Source: UBA3700 sp963592135 (GTDB lineage Bacteria; Bacillota; Clostridia; Christensenellales; UBA3700). From it: 46,103 bases of DNA. Shown here in pieces: positions 1 to 7,677 of the stretch (the first letter of the stretch is position 1; each line of letters opens with the position of its first letter). Location: contig CAVAVP010000010.1 of the NCBI GenBank assembly GCA_963592135.1, positions 1 to 46,103 on the forward strand, read 5' to 3'. The translations under genes were made by a program, and so were the position numbers. The notes under the pieces were generated by a model, which did not search any database, was not told the origin of the DNA, and saw only the letters and a program-made list of their open reading frames with translations.

Positions 1-9
1 CGCATCCAT

Positions 10-41
10 AAAAGAAGAGTTTATTGCTCTTCTTTTTTTTT
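10..41 (+). terminator. Intrinsic terminator of an upstream gene outside the window
   Basis: The arms AAAAGAAGAG (10-19) and CTCTTCTTTT (27-36) pair perfectly around a 7-nt loop and run into a T tract to position 41. It must end a plus-strand transcript from left of the window and it isolates the two-component operon. Confidence 0.8.
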
Positions 42-123
42 GATTATTTATTAAATTTTATAACCAAAGTACTGTTGTTTTATTTTTCCAATTAACTTGT
101 CTTTATAGCACTAAATTCTAGTA

Positions 124-152
124 TTTACAAAATTTTTACAATATGTTAAAAT
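124..152 (+). promoter_or_regulatory. Promoter of the two-component operon overlapped by a WalR/PhoP-type direct repeat
   Basis: A -35 TTTACA (124-129) and a -10 TAAAAT (147-152) are separated by 17 nt. TTTACA recurs at 135-140, giving TTTACA-N5-TTTACA with an 11-bp period, the spacing used by OmpR/PhoB-family dimers. The repeat covers the -35 and the spacer, a position suited to autoregulation by the regulator encoded just downstream. A GGGGGA ribosome binding site lies at 165-170. Confidence 0.65.
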
Positions 153-173
153 CTATATGTATATGGGGGATTT

Positions 174-866
174 ATGAAGAAATCTATATTTATAGTAGAG
201 GATGATAGTTCTATAAGAGATTTATATGATATGGCATTTGATAACAATGAATATACTTGTTCATTCTTTGTTAATGCTGAAGATATGTTTGAATCTTTAA
301 AAATTATTACACCTAACTTAATTATATTGGATATTATGCTACCAGGTATGGATGGCTTAACAGCACTTCAAAAATTAAAACAAAATAATGTTACAAAAGA
401 AGTCCCAATTATCATTACAAGCGCAAAAGGCGATGAGGAAACAAAGGTTAAAGGCTTAGATTTAGGAGCAGATGATTACATAGCAAAACCTTTTGGTATG
501 CTTGAATTAATCGCACGTGTTAAAGCTAATTTAAGAAAGGTCTCATATAGACAACAAGATGGTAAAATGCTAAGCATAGGAGAAATTGTTGTTAATGATA
601 ATGATCATACTGTATTAGTTAATAATGAGGTTGTTGTTATAACTTTAAAGGAATATAACTTATTAAAGTTATTAATGAATAAAGTAGATTTAGTTGTCCC
701 AAGAGAAGTTATTTTAAAAGAAGTTTGGGGATTTGATTTTATAGGCGAAACAAGAACACTTGATATGCACATAAAATCTTTAAGAGCAAAATTAGGTACT
801 AAAACTGATGTTCCTTATATTAAAACTATTAGAGGTGTAGGTTACAAGTTCTCTTCAAAGCCATAA
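174..866 (+). CDS. OmpR/PhoB-family DNA-binding response regulator
   Basis: A 230-residue response regulator. Residues 1-120 are a receiver domain with the acidic pair E9-D10, the phospho-acceptor Asp at about 53 (LIILDIMLPGMDG) and the conserved KPF loop near 104. Residues about 130-228 are an OmpR-type winged helix, with TRTLDMHIKSLRAKLG as the recognition-helix region and a C-terminal RGVGYKF wing. The ATG has a good ribosome binding site. The histidine kinase gene starts 1 nt after the stop, so the two form a cognate pair. The closest named relatives by eye are PhoB/PhoP and WalR, and I cannot choose between them by sequence alone. The promoter carries a direct repeat of the type these regulators bind. 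Confidence 0.93.
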   Translation: MKKSIFIVEDDSSIRDLYDMAFDNNEYTCSFFVNAEDMFESLKIITPNLIILDIMLPGMDGLTALQKLKQNNVTKEVPIIITSAKGDEETKVKGLDLGADDYIAKPFGMLELIARVKANLRKVSYRQQDGKMLSIGEIVVNDNDHTVLVNNEVVVITLKEYNLLKLLMNKVDLVVPREVILKEVWGFDFIGETRTLDMHIKSLRAKLGTKTDVPYIKTIRGVGYKFSSKP

Positions 867-867
867 A

Positions 868-2643
868 ATGAGAAATAGTATATTAAGAAATTTCGTAATA
901 ACAATGGCAGTAACGCTGTTGGTTGTAACGATACTAATCATAGTATCGTTTATTATTGTAAGTAATGATTATAGTAAAAAAGAAATTAAGAATTTTGCTA
1001 GTGAAACTGCAGAACAGGTTGGAGAATTTAAAACGCAGTATGATTTGAATAGATTTTTACTTTACAAACAAGGTGGTTATATAAAAATAACAATTTTTAA
1101 TTCAAATGGTGAGGTAATTGGTGATACATATAACAATAAAGAGTATTTAAAATCTGAAGACCCAACCAAATATTTAATAAAAAATTTAACAGGAAAAGAT
1201 GTAGAAAACTTATCTACTCAGTCAGCAACTATTGAATCTCCGTACACGGAAGGAAATAATAGAGTTTTAGTTTATTGTATAAAAGTTGAAATGCCAAAAA
1301 GTGAAGGTGTTGATGTAAATGGATATCTTATCTTAAGATTTACTACATCAATAGTAACAACTTCATATCCTCTTTTTATTTTAATAATATCATTACTTGT
1401 TTTTTGGGTAATCATGGTTTTTCTACTTGCAGGTGTTGTAAATCTAAATATTAAAGCAACATTAGCGCCACTTCAAAATGTTCAAAATATAATGCAAGAT
1501 ATACAATCTGGAAATTATAAAAAAACAGAAGTGAATAAGTATTTAGTAGCTTCAAAAGCGGATAAAATGGTTGAACAAATAGACTCTATTGGTGAGATGA
1601 TAAATGATACGATGTACAATTTGGATTATGAAAAAACTAAACTTGCTGTGCTTTTAAATGCAATTCACCAAGGAATTATAGTTTTTGATAATAAATCAAA
1701 TATAGTAAATACAAATCCACAAGTAAAAAATTTGTTAGGTTTTGAGGTTAAATCTCAAGAGGATTTTATAAATAATAAAGAATGCATTGATGTATATAAA
1801 CAAGTAACTCAAGCATATGATGTAAAACAGGAAATAACTACAACTTTATTTGTTAATAATAATTGGTTAAGAGTAGAGACCGTATTCCCAGACAATAAAG
1901 AATATTCGGATGGATTGTATATGCTTTTATTATTAACAGATATAACACTTGAAAAACAAACAGCTCAAGCAAGAAGTGAGTTTTTTGCTAATGCATCACA
2001 TGAATTAAAAACTCCACTTACTGCTATTAGTGGGTACTCAGAATTATTAACAAATAGGGAACTGCCAGATAATAAAAAGAAAAAATGCGCAGAAGGAATT
2101 TATCAAAATTCTCAAAAAATGAAAGGGCTTATTGATCAAATATTAGAAATAGGTAAGATAGATTCTATTGGTAAAACTGTTGAAAAAGAAGAACTTTTGC
2201 TTGAAGACATTGTTGATGGTGTTGAAGATGCGTTGCAAATTGTTGCAGATAAGAAAAATATAGAGTTGTTTAGAGAAGGAACGGGCATAATAAAAGGAAA
2301 TAAAAAACAAATACTATCACTAGTTAGAAATTTAGTTAGTAATGGAATTAAATATAATAATGAAAACGGATTTGTAAAAGTAATTATTGAAGATAAAGAT
2401 AGTGAAGTTATTATGAAAGTTCAAGATAATGGAATAGGAATAGCGAAAGAAAATCTAGATAAGGTATTTGAAAGATTCTATAAGGTTGATGAATCTCACT
2501 CACAAGCAGGGATAGAATCATCTACAGGTCTTGGATTATCTATTGTTAAACATATTGTTGAAAGTCACAATGGCAATATTGAAGTTTTGAGTGAATTAAA
2601 CAAAGGCACAACTTTTGTGATTTCATTTAAAAAGGGAGAATAA
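868..2643 (+). CDS. PhoR-like sensor histidine kinase
   Basis: A 591-residue membrane sensor kinase. TM1 is about residues 10-32 and TM2 about 168-192, with an extracellular sensing region of about 135 residues between them. A HAMP-like linker (about 195-250) and a PAS domain (about 255-360, IVFDNKSNIVNTNP) follow. The HisKA domain has the phospho-acceptor H378 in ASHELKTPLTA, and the HATPase domain shows the N box (NLVSNGIKYN), DNGIGIAKENLDKVFERFY and GLGLSIVKHIVE. The layout matches PhoR and WalK kinases. It starts 1 nt after the response regulator without its own clear ribosome binding site, so translation is probably coupled. The input signal is unknown. Confidence 0.93.
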   Translation: MRNSILRNFVITMAVTLLVVTILIIVSFIIVSNDYSKKEIKNFASETAEQVGEFKTQYDLNRFLLYKQGGYIKITIFNSNGEVIGDTYNNKEYLKSEDPTKYLIKNLTGKDVENLSTQSATIESPYTEGNNRVLVYCIKVEMPKSEGVDVNGYLILRFTTSIVTTSYPLFILIISLLVFWVIMVFLLAGVVNLNIKATLAPLQNVQNIMQDIQSGNYKKTEVNKYLVASKADKMVEQIDSIGEMINDTMYNLDYEKTKLAVLLNAIHQGIIVFDNKSNIVNTNPQVKNLLGFEVKSQEDFINNKECIDVYKQVTQAYDVKQEITTTLFVNNNWLRVETVFPDNKEYSDGLYMLLLLTDITLEKQTAQARSEFFANASHELKTPLTAISGYSELLTNRELPDNKKKKCAEGIYQNSQKMKGLIDQILEIGKIDSIGKTVEKEELLLEDIVDGVEDALQIVADKKNIELFREGTGIIKGNKKQILSLVRNLVSNGIKYNNENGFVKVIIEDKDSEVIMKVQDNGIGIAKENLDKVFERFYKVDESHSQAGIESSTGLGLSIVKHIVESHNGNIEVLSELNKGTTFVISFKKGE

Positions 2644-2646
2644 GTT

Positions 2647-3594
2647 ATGTATCCAATGAAATTAAAACCGGCAACCAAAGATTATATTTGGGGAGGAAAT
2701 CAATTAAAAAAAGTGTGGAAAAAAGAAAGCGGTAGTGATAATATCGCAGAATCTTGGGAATTATCTTGTCATAAAGATGGAGAATCTACTATTTTAAATG
2801 GAGAATTTAAAGGTAAGACTTTGTCTTATATTCTTGAAAATCATAAGGAATTTTTAGGTCTTAATGTTTCAATGTTTAAATTTTTCCCTATACTAATTAA
2901 ATTAATAGATGCAGCTTCTAACTTATCTATTCAAGTTCATCCATCAGATGAATATGCACTTTTAAATGAAGGACAATATGGAAAAACGGAGATGTGGTAT
3001 ATTGTTGATGCAAAAGAAGGCGCTGGTGTTTATTGTGGATTTAAAAAATCTTATACAATACAAGAAATAGAAAAAGCTTTAAAGGATAATAAAATCTTAG
3101 ATGTACTTAATTTTATAAAAGTTAAAAAAGGAGATTGTATTTTTATTCCTTCAGGTACAGTGCATGCAATATGTGGTGGACTTTTAATATGTGAAGTACA
3201 ACAAAATAGCTCTTTAACATATAGACTATATGATTATGATAGAGTAGGGAAAGATGGTAAGAAAAGGGATCTTCATATAGAAAAATCTTTAAAGGTTATT
3301 GATCCTACTAAAGTATGCAAAGTTAATGAAGGTGTAGTTTGTGTATCAAATGAGGAAAAAGAATTAGCCTCTTGTAAATACTTTAAAGTTAAGGAATTAA
3401 AAATAGAGAATAAAAAGTTTGTTGGTATAAGTGAAAATAGTTTTATTTCATTAACTGTTGTAAACGGTGAAGGATATATTACGGTTGATGGAAATAAAGA
3501 AAAGTTATCACTAGGGGATACATGCTTTGTTCCTGCAAATAGTAAAGAATGTTATTTAGAAGGGGCTATGACTTTAATAGAGGCTTATGTTTAA
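2647..3594 (+). CDS. manA: Mannose-6-phosphate isomerase, class I
   Basis: A 315-residue cupin-type zinc isomerase that interconverts mannose-6-phosphate and fructose-6-phosphate in the cytosol. The N-terminal KPATKDYIWGGNQL, the zinc-site motif SIQVHPSDEYA, EMWYIVDA, FIPSGTVHAICGG and the Arg in SLTYRLYDY are class I hallmarks. The length fits the short Firmicute form. A GGGAG site precedes the ATG, and the gene begins 3 nt after the kinase stop, so it is probably the third gene of that operon. This could link mannose or cell-surface sugar supply to the two-component system, which is inference. Its end overlaps by 4 nt the end of the convergent gene. Confidence 0.93.
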   Translation: MYPMKLKPATKDYIWGGNQLKKVWKKESGSDNIAESWELSCHKDGESTILNGEFKGKTLSYILENHKEFLGLNVSMFKFFPILIKLIDAASNLSIQVHPSDEYALLNEGQYGKTEMWYIVDAKEGAGVYCGFKKSYTIQEIEKALKDNKILDVLNFIKVKKGDCIFIPSGTVHAICGGLLICEVQQNSSLTYRLYDYDRVGKDGKKRDLHIEKSLKVIDPTKVCKVNEGVVCVSNEEKELASCKYFKVKELKIENKKFVGISENSFISLTVVNGEGYITVDGNKEKLSLGDTCFVPANSKECYLEGAMTLIEAYV

Positions 3595-5060
3595 GCTTTT
3601 GTTAAATCATCAATATAATTTGCGCTTAATCCAAATTTTTTAATTTGAGCGGCCAATTTTTGAGCATCTATTGCATTTCTATATGCTTTACTTACATGAA
3701 ATACTCTCATTCTTGAGTCAAGTATTTTGAACGCATATCCAATAGGTGTAGAAATAAATACAAACGAACCTGTAGATAAAATGTTCTTAAATGTAGTTGC
3801 GGTTAACTCGTTAGGTTTAGTCTTGATAGGAGTTGACTCGTATAAAACTTTTCCTTGATCGTTTTTAAGAATTAACTTATATGGTTTGATATTATCATTT
3901 GACCATTGAATTTCAAACTTTCCGTTTTCAGGTTTAGGTTTTTTATCTGTGCCAATTATAGAAACGGCTGAAAGTCTTGCCATTTCAGCTTCTTTTTCTA
4001 AAGCACGTTTAGCTTCAATTCTAGCTTGTGCTGCTTGTTTTTTCTTTTCTTCTTCCTTTTCCTTAATAGCATCACTAGCTTCCTTTGCAGCAGAAACGCC
4101 ACCTTTCTTTACTGCAGAGGCTTTAACTATACCTCTTTTTGCTCCTTTTAGATTTGAAGCAGAGATAGATGTTATAGTAGGTCCTTTCTTTTTAGCAATC
4201 TCGGTTTTTTTCTTTTCTTCAGCTTTCTTTTCTTTAGCTAAGCGCTCTTGTTCTTGTTTTTCGGCTTCTTCTTTAGCTAAGCGCTCTTGCTCTTGAGAAA
4301 CATCTAGTGTGTTATTTTCTATACTTTCTTGCTTATTAGGTTCGCTTTGTTCTACTTCTTGAGAAGCAGTTTCTTCTTGAATATCCTCAGATTGCTCATT
4401 TATTATATTTTCGTTTTCAGAAGGAGCTTCACTTTCTACAGCGTTACTGTTAGTTTCTTCTTTATTTTCATCTAAATGTTCTGCTACTTCTTCTTTAGGA
4501 GTTTCTACCTCTTCAGGAGTAGTGTTTTCTTCGATTTCTTGCACAGTTGTTTCTTCTGCTATAGGCTCACTTTCAGTAACTATTTCTTTAACTTGAGGTT
4601 CTATCTCGGAGTTTAAAACTTGACTATCTTCGATGGCTTGATTTTCGAGTTCTTCTAATTCAATTTCCTCTATAGTTTCTTCTTGAGGAATTTCTTCAGT
4701 TGTTTGCTTTTGTTTGTTTGCTTCAAGTTGTTCTTTTTCTTTCTTTTCTTTTAAAGCTTTAGCTTCAGCCTCTTTATTTTCTTTGGCTTCTCTTGCAAGT
4801 CTATCCTCTTCGTCTTCTTGATTAACCTCTGCAAGTAGGATATCAAAGTCTACGAAATTTTTAGGATTAGGGATTCTAGATACAGAAATAAATAAAGGAA
4901 GAGTAGGGGGCTCTTGTTTTGCGCCTAAGTGTAAGTGTTTCTGAACATCTCTAATAATTTGATTTGAAATAGGTTCACCTAATTCAATAGAGGCCGGTTC
5001 TTCTTGTGTATCTACCTTTTTTAATTCCTTATTATCTTTATGTTTACCAAATAATCCCAT
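3591..5060 (-). CDS. Glu/Lys-rich coiled-coil protein with a possible YegP/DUF1508-like C-terminus
   Basis: I do not recognise this 489-residue protein as a named family. There is no signal peptide or membrane segment. Residues 1-75 are a short ordered region, and about 80-290 are highly charged, Glu-rich and probably disordered or coiled-coil. An EQERLAKE unit occurs twice near 255-275. Residues about 290-365 are Lys/Ala-rich, and about 375-489 look folded, with two similar segments (GKFEIQWSNDNIKPYKLILK and YAFKILDSRMRVFHVSKAYR) resembling the YegP/DUF1508 repeat. That resemblance is weak. A GGAAAGG site precedes the ATG. The gene has its own promoter, with a palindrome between -35 and -10. 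Confidence 0.75.
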   Translation of the reverse strand: MGLFGKHKDNKELKKVDTQEEPASIELGEPISNQIIRDVQKHLHLGAKQEPPTLPLFISVSRIPNPKNFVDFDILLAEVNQEDEEDRLAREAKENKEAEAKALKEKKEKEQLEANKQKQTTEEIPQEETIEEIELEELENQAIEDSQVLNSEIEPQVKEIVTESEPIAEETTVQEIEENTTPEEVETPKEEVAEHLDENKEETNSNAVESEAPSENENIINEQSEDIQEETASQEVEQSEPNKQESIENNTLDVSQEQERLAKEEAEKQEQERLAKEKKAEEKKKTEIAKKKGPTITSISASNLKGAKRGIVKASAVKKGGVSAAKEASDAIKEKEEEKKKQAAQARIEAKRALEKEAEMARLSAVSIIGTDKKPKPENGKFEIQWSNDNIKPYKLILKNDQGKVLYESTPIKTKPNELTATTFKNILSTGSFVFISTPIGYAFKILDSRMRVFHVSKAYRNAIDAQKLAAQIKKFGLSANYIDDLTKA

Positions 5061-5110
5061 ACCAATCCTTTCCTATTAAGTTCATTTATTTAATGTTATC
5101 ATAATTTATT

Positions 5111-5140
5111 AATGTATGTAAACATACATAAGCCTGTCAA
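5111..5140 (-). promoter_or_regulatory. Promoter of the coiled-coil gene with an 18-bp palindromic operator
   Basis: On the minus strand a TTGACA (5135-5140) and a TACATT (5111-5116) are 18 nt apart. The spacer is almost filled by the perfect palindrome ATGTATGT-AA-ACATACAT (5112-5129). A dimeric repressor bound here would block this promoter and could also affect tsaC, whose promoter begins 4 bp away. Confidence 0.55.
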
Positions 5141-5143
5141 ATG

Positions 5144-5172
5144 TTGCAAAAGTATATAAAAGATTATATCAT
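5144..5172 (+). promoter_or_regulatory. Promoter of tsaC, placed for a leaderless mRNA
   Basis: TTGCAA (5144-5149) and TATCAT (5167-5172) are 17 nt apart. The tsaC ATG is only 9 nt after the -10, so the predicted transcription start is within about 3 nt of the start codon. No Shine-Dalgarno sequence is present. Confidence 0.5.
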
Positions 5173-5181
5173 ATTTATGTT

Positions 5182-6168
5182 ATGGAAACAAAAATTTTAG
5201 AAGGTCAAGAAGCTATAAATGAAGGAGCAAAATTAATAAAGGAGGGAAATATAGTTATATTTCCAACTGAGACTGTTTATGGTCTTGGGGCAAACGCTTT
5301 TAATGAGGACGCAGTAAAGAAAATATATATAGCAAAAGGAAGACCTTCAGATAATCCTTTAATTGTGCATGTGGCAAATAAAGAACAAATAAAGGATTTA
5401 GTTACAGAAATTTCAGATAAAGCTCAACTTTTAATTGATAAGTTTATGCCTGGGCCAATAACAATAATTATGCCAAGAGCAAAAATAGTTCCTAACGTAG
5501 TCACGGGAGGATTAGATACCGTTGGAATTAGAATGCCGGAGCATAAAGTTGCAAGAGAGTTTATTGCCGCATGTGGTTGTCCAATTGCAGCACCATCTGC
5601 TAATGTTTCAACGCATATTTCTCCAACCAATTCAAAGGATGTATATGAGGACATGATAGGAAGAGTTCCATTAATAATTGAAGGTGGTCCTTCAAATGTT
5701 GGAATAGAATCAACCATAGTAGATATGACATTAGATGTACCAACGGTTTTAAGACCAGGAGGTATTACTCCAAAAATGGTAGCAGATGTATTAGGAGCCT
5801 GTGCAACATTTAAAGGGGAAGTAGTTGTGGCAAAAGCACCGGGTATGAAATATAAGCACTACGCTCCTTTATGCGATATGGTAGTTGCTACAAGCGTTCA
5901 ATCAATGTTAAAAGAGTATGATAATCAAAAACAGAATGGCAAAAATCCAATCTTGTTAGTTAGAAAGTCTTGGCAAGAAATGTTAGATGGAAGAAGGTTT
6001 ATTTTGGTTGGAGATAGTGATGATGAAGTTATGAGAAACATATTTGCAGTAATGCATGAAGCTCAAAAAATATCTGATTATATTGTTTGTCAAGATTTTG
6101 GAGAAGAGGGTAAAAATGCTTCCGTTATGAACAGAGTAAATAAAGCAGCTGGAGGGATTAGGGTATGA
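5182..6168 (+). CDS. tsaC: L-threonylcarbamoyladenylate synthase (TsaC/Sua5 type)
   Basis: A 328-residue enzyme that makes threonylcarbamoyl-AMP from threonine, bicarbonate and ATP, the first step of t6A37 tRNA modification. The YrdC domain (about 10-205) has FPTETVYGLG (27-36), KGRPSDNPL (52-60) and the PSAN motif. The C-terminal Sua5 domain (about 215-328) starts after the PGMKYKHYAP linker, making this the long Sua5 form. The family's usual N-terminus supports the ATG at 5182, which lacks a ribosome binding site and fits leaderless initiation. The gene overlaps the phosphatase gene by 4 nt. The order tsaC-ywlE-rpiB also occurs in Bacillus subtilis (ywlC-ywlE-ywlF). Confidence 0.95.
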   Translation: METKILEGQEAINEGAKLIKEGNIVIFPTETVYGLGANAFNEDAVKKIYIAKGRPSDNPLIVHVANKEQIKDLVTEISDKAQLLIDKFMPGPITIIMPRAKIVPNVVTGGLDTVGIRMPEHKVAREFIAACGCPIAAPSANVSTHISPTNSKDVYEDMIGRVPLIIEGGPSNVGIESTIVDMTLDVPTVLRPGGITPKMVADVLGACATFKGEVVVAKAPGMKYKHYAPLCDMVVATSVQSMLKEYDNQKQNGKNPILLVRKSWQEMLDGRRFILVGDSDDEVMRNIFAVMHEAQKISDYIVCQDFGEEGKNASVMNRVNKAAGGIRV

Positions 6169-6596
6169 AAATAATGTTTGTATGTACAGGTAACACGTGT
6201 AGATCACCTCTTGCGCAAGCTCTTATGATTGAAAAATTAAAAAAAATAGGAAGAGAAAATATAATTGTAGATAGTTGTGGTATATATTGTGAATCCGGTG
6301 TACCAATTTCTGAAAATTCAAGAAAAGTATTAGAGGAAAGAGGTATAGAATTCTCTCATACTTCAAAGAGCATACAAATAACTGATTTAGGTGAAGTTGA
6401 TTATTTTATTTGTATGACAAAATCACATAAAATGTATTTAAGCACAGCTATTGATAAAAATAAAATATATTGTTTCGATGATATAACTCATAATGGAGAT
6501 ATACTAGATCCTTATGGGCAAGACATTGAGGTTTATAGAAAAACTGCAGCTCAAATAGACAAGGCCTTAGATATTCTAATATCTAAAATAAAGTAA
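6165..6596 (+). CDS. ywlE: Low-molecular-weight phosphatase, probable protein-arginine phosphatase (YwlE type)
   Basis: A 143-residue cytosolic phosphatase. The active-site loop is C7-T-G-N-T-C-R13-S14 and the general acid is in DPYG (D115). The Thr at position 11, instead of the Ile of tyrosine-specific relatives, is the feature known to set phosphoarginine specificity in B. subtilis YwlE, so phosphoarginine is the likely substrate. Gene order next to tsaC and rpiB is also as in Bacillus. The partner kinase McsB is not in this window. It starts inside the end of tsaC with an ATGA overlap and is probably translationally coupled. Confidence 0.85.
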   Translation: MKIMFVCTGNTCRSPLAQALMIEKLKKIGRENIIVDSCGIYCESGVPISENSRKVLEERGIEFSHTSKSIQITDLGEVDYFICMTKSHKMYLSTAIDKNKIYCFDDITHNGDILDPYGQDIEVYRKTAAQIDKALDILISKIK

Positions 6597-6814
6597 ATTT
6601 TTTTTATAAAATTACTGTTAGCTTCTCTAGCACTAATTTATTATTTAGAGCTTATATTAGACCTATAATTCTACAAGTTCTATATTGTTTGTGTCTATTT
6701 TTGCCAAAAGTTTCATTTAAATATTTTTCTATATTCTTTATTTTAGAATTAACATCTTTATTAAAAATCGCACTATTTATCAATACTTTTTTTATTACTA
6801 AAAACTACATAATT

Positions 6815-6829
6815 TGATAACGATTATCA
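6815..6829. promoter_or_regulatory. Fur-type 7-1-7 operator without an obvious target gene
   Basis: TGATAAC-G-ATTATCA differs from the 7-1-7 Fur box TGATAATNATTATCA at one position. It fits Fur better than the PerR (TTATAAT) or Zur (TCGTAAT) variants. The nearest plus-strand gene, rpiB, starts 350 bp away and has its own promoter. Confidence 0.55.
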
Positions 6830-7102
6830 TCTTATCACACCGCTATTAGAGTAGTTTGCTTTGGGATAGACGCGCGGAAAGGGTGCATAAACGCACGTAT
6901 GCGTATACACATATGCAAAAGGCTTTTTGCATTTAGTGAGATTTAGTGAGAAAAAAATATTTCTTTTCCACAATCTTTTCTTTTTTTATTCTTTTCCTTC
7001 CTTATGGCCTTTATAAATTGAAATAAATTCACTAAATGGTCATCTTGAAAAAGGAAAATGAAGGGTAAAGAGATTGTTGGGGTTTAAGTTTATTTTTAGT
7101 TG

Positions 7103-7132
7103 TTGAATTTGGTTATTTTAGTATGTTATACT
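7103..7132 (+). promoter_or_regulatory. Promoter of rpiB
   Basis: TTGAAT (7103-7108) and TATACT (7127-7132) are separated by 18 nt. The leader is about 40 nt and carries an AGGAG ribosome binding site before the ATG. Confidence 0.6.
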
Positions 7133-7180
7133 CATATATATAATATAAATATTTAAAAAATATTATAGGAGAACTTATTT

Positions 7181-7630
7181 ATGAAAATAGCTATAGGATG
7201 TGACCACGGCGGTATAGTTTTAAAGCCAGCAATTGAAGATTTATTACAATCAAGAAATATAGAAGTTATAGACTTTGGATGTTATTCGACAGATTCTGTT
7301 GATTATCCAGATTATGCATTAAAAGTTGCAGAAGCTGTGTCTAAAGGAGAGTCAGATAAAGGTATAATTCTTTGTGGAACAGGTATAGGTATATCTATTG
7401 CAGCAAATAAAGTTAAAGGTATTAGAGCAGCTGTTGCTCATGATTTGTTTACGGCGGAGATGTGTAAGAAACATAACAATGCAAATATTTTAGCAATGGG
7501 TGGTAGAGTTGTAGATATAGATACGGCTGTTGAAATGACAAAACTTTGGCTTGATACAGAGTTTGAAGGCGGACGCCATGAAGGAAGAATTGCTAAGATA
7601 ACAGCAATAGAAAATAAATATTTTAAATAA
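7181..7630 (+). CDS. rpiB: Ribose-5-phosphate isomerase B
   Basis: A 149-residue RpiB/LacAB-family isomerase that interconverts ribulose-5-phosphate and ribose-5-phosphate in the pentose phosphate pathway. It shows the family N-terminus MKIAIGCDHGG with D8-H9, the catalytic Cys65 in IILCGTGIG, the anion-binding GIGISIAANK and a C-terminal GRHEGRIAKI. Length is normal. An AGGAG site precedes the ATG. The glycosidase gene starts 47 bp downstream on the same strand with no terminator seen between, so the genes may be cotranscribed. Confidence 0.95.
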   Translation: MKIAIGCDHGGIVLKPAIEDLLQSRNIEVIDFGCYSTDSVDYPDYALKVAEAVSKGESDKGIILCGTGIGISIAANKVKGIRAAVAHDLFTAEMCKKHNNANILAMGGRVVDIDTAVEMTKLWLDTEFEGGRHEGRIAKITAIENKYFK

Positions 7631-7677
7631 GAAAATTAGAAGAGATATTTGGGCATAGACTCAATTTAGAGGTTATT

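Larger units (their letters stand above)
6597..7180. other. Gene-free 584-bp region with a Fur-like box, hairpins and short repeats
   Basis: No convincing gene is seen on either strand. The region holds a Fur-type palindrome (6815-6829) and the hairpin ACGCA-CGTA-TGCGT (6891-6904), flanked by GCATA/TATGC arms. It also holds the hairpin TGCAAAA-GGCT-TTTTGCA (6914-6931), a tandem 10-mer ATTTAGTGAG (6931-6950) and a long imperfect inverted repeat with arms near 6968-6999 and 7051-7080. It may be a remnant of a lost gene, an unrecognised RNA, or both. Confidence 0.6.

Noticed and set aside
3949..4296. 115-codon Phe/Ser/Ala-rich frame on the plus strand
   Set aside because: It is antisense to the Glu/Lys/Ala-rich region of the coiled-coil gene, which produces long opposite frames through codon bias.
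6652..6783. 43-codon minus-strand frame from a TTG downstream of the Fur-like box
   Set aside because: There is no ATG, no ribosome binding site and no recognisable homology. A/T-rich noncoding DNA gives such frames easily.
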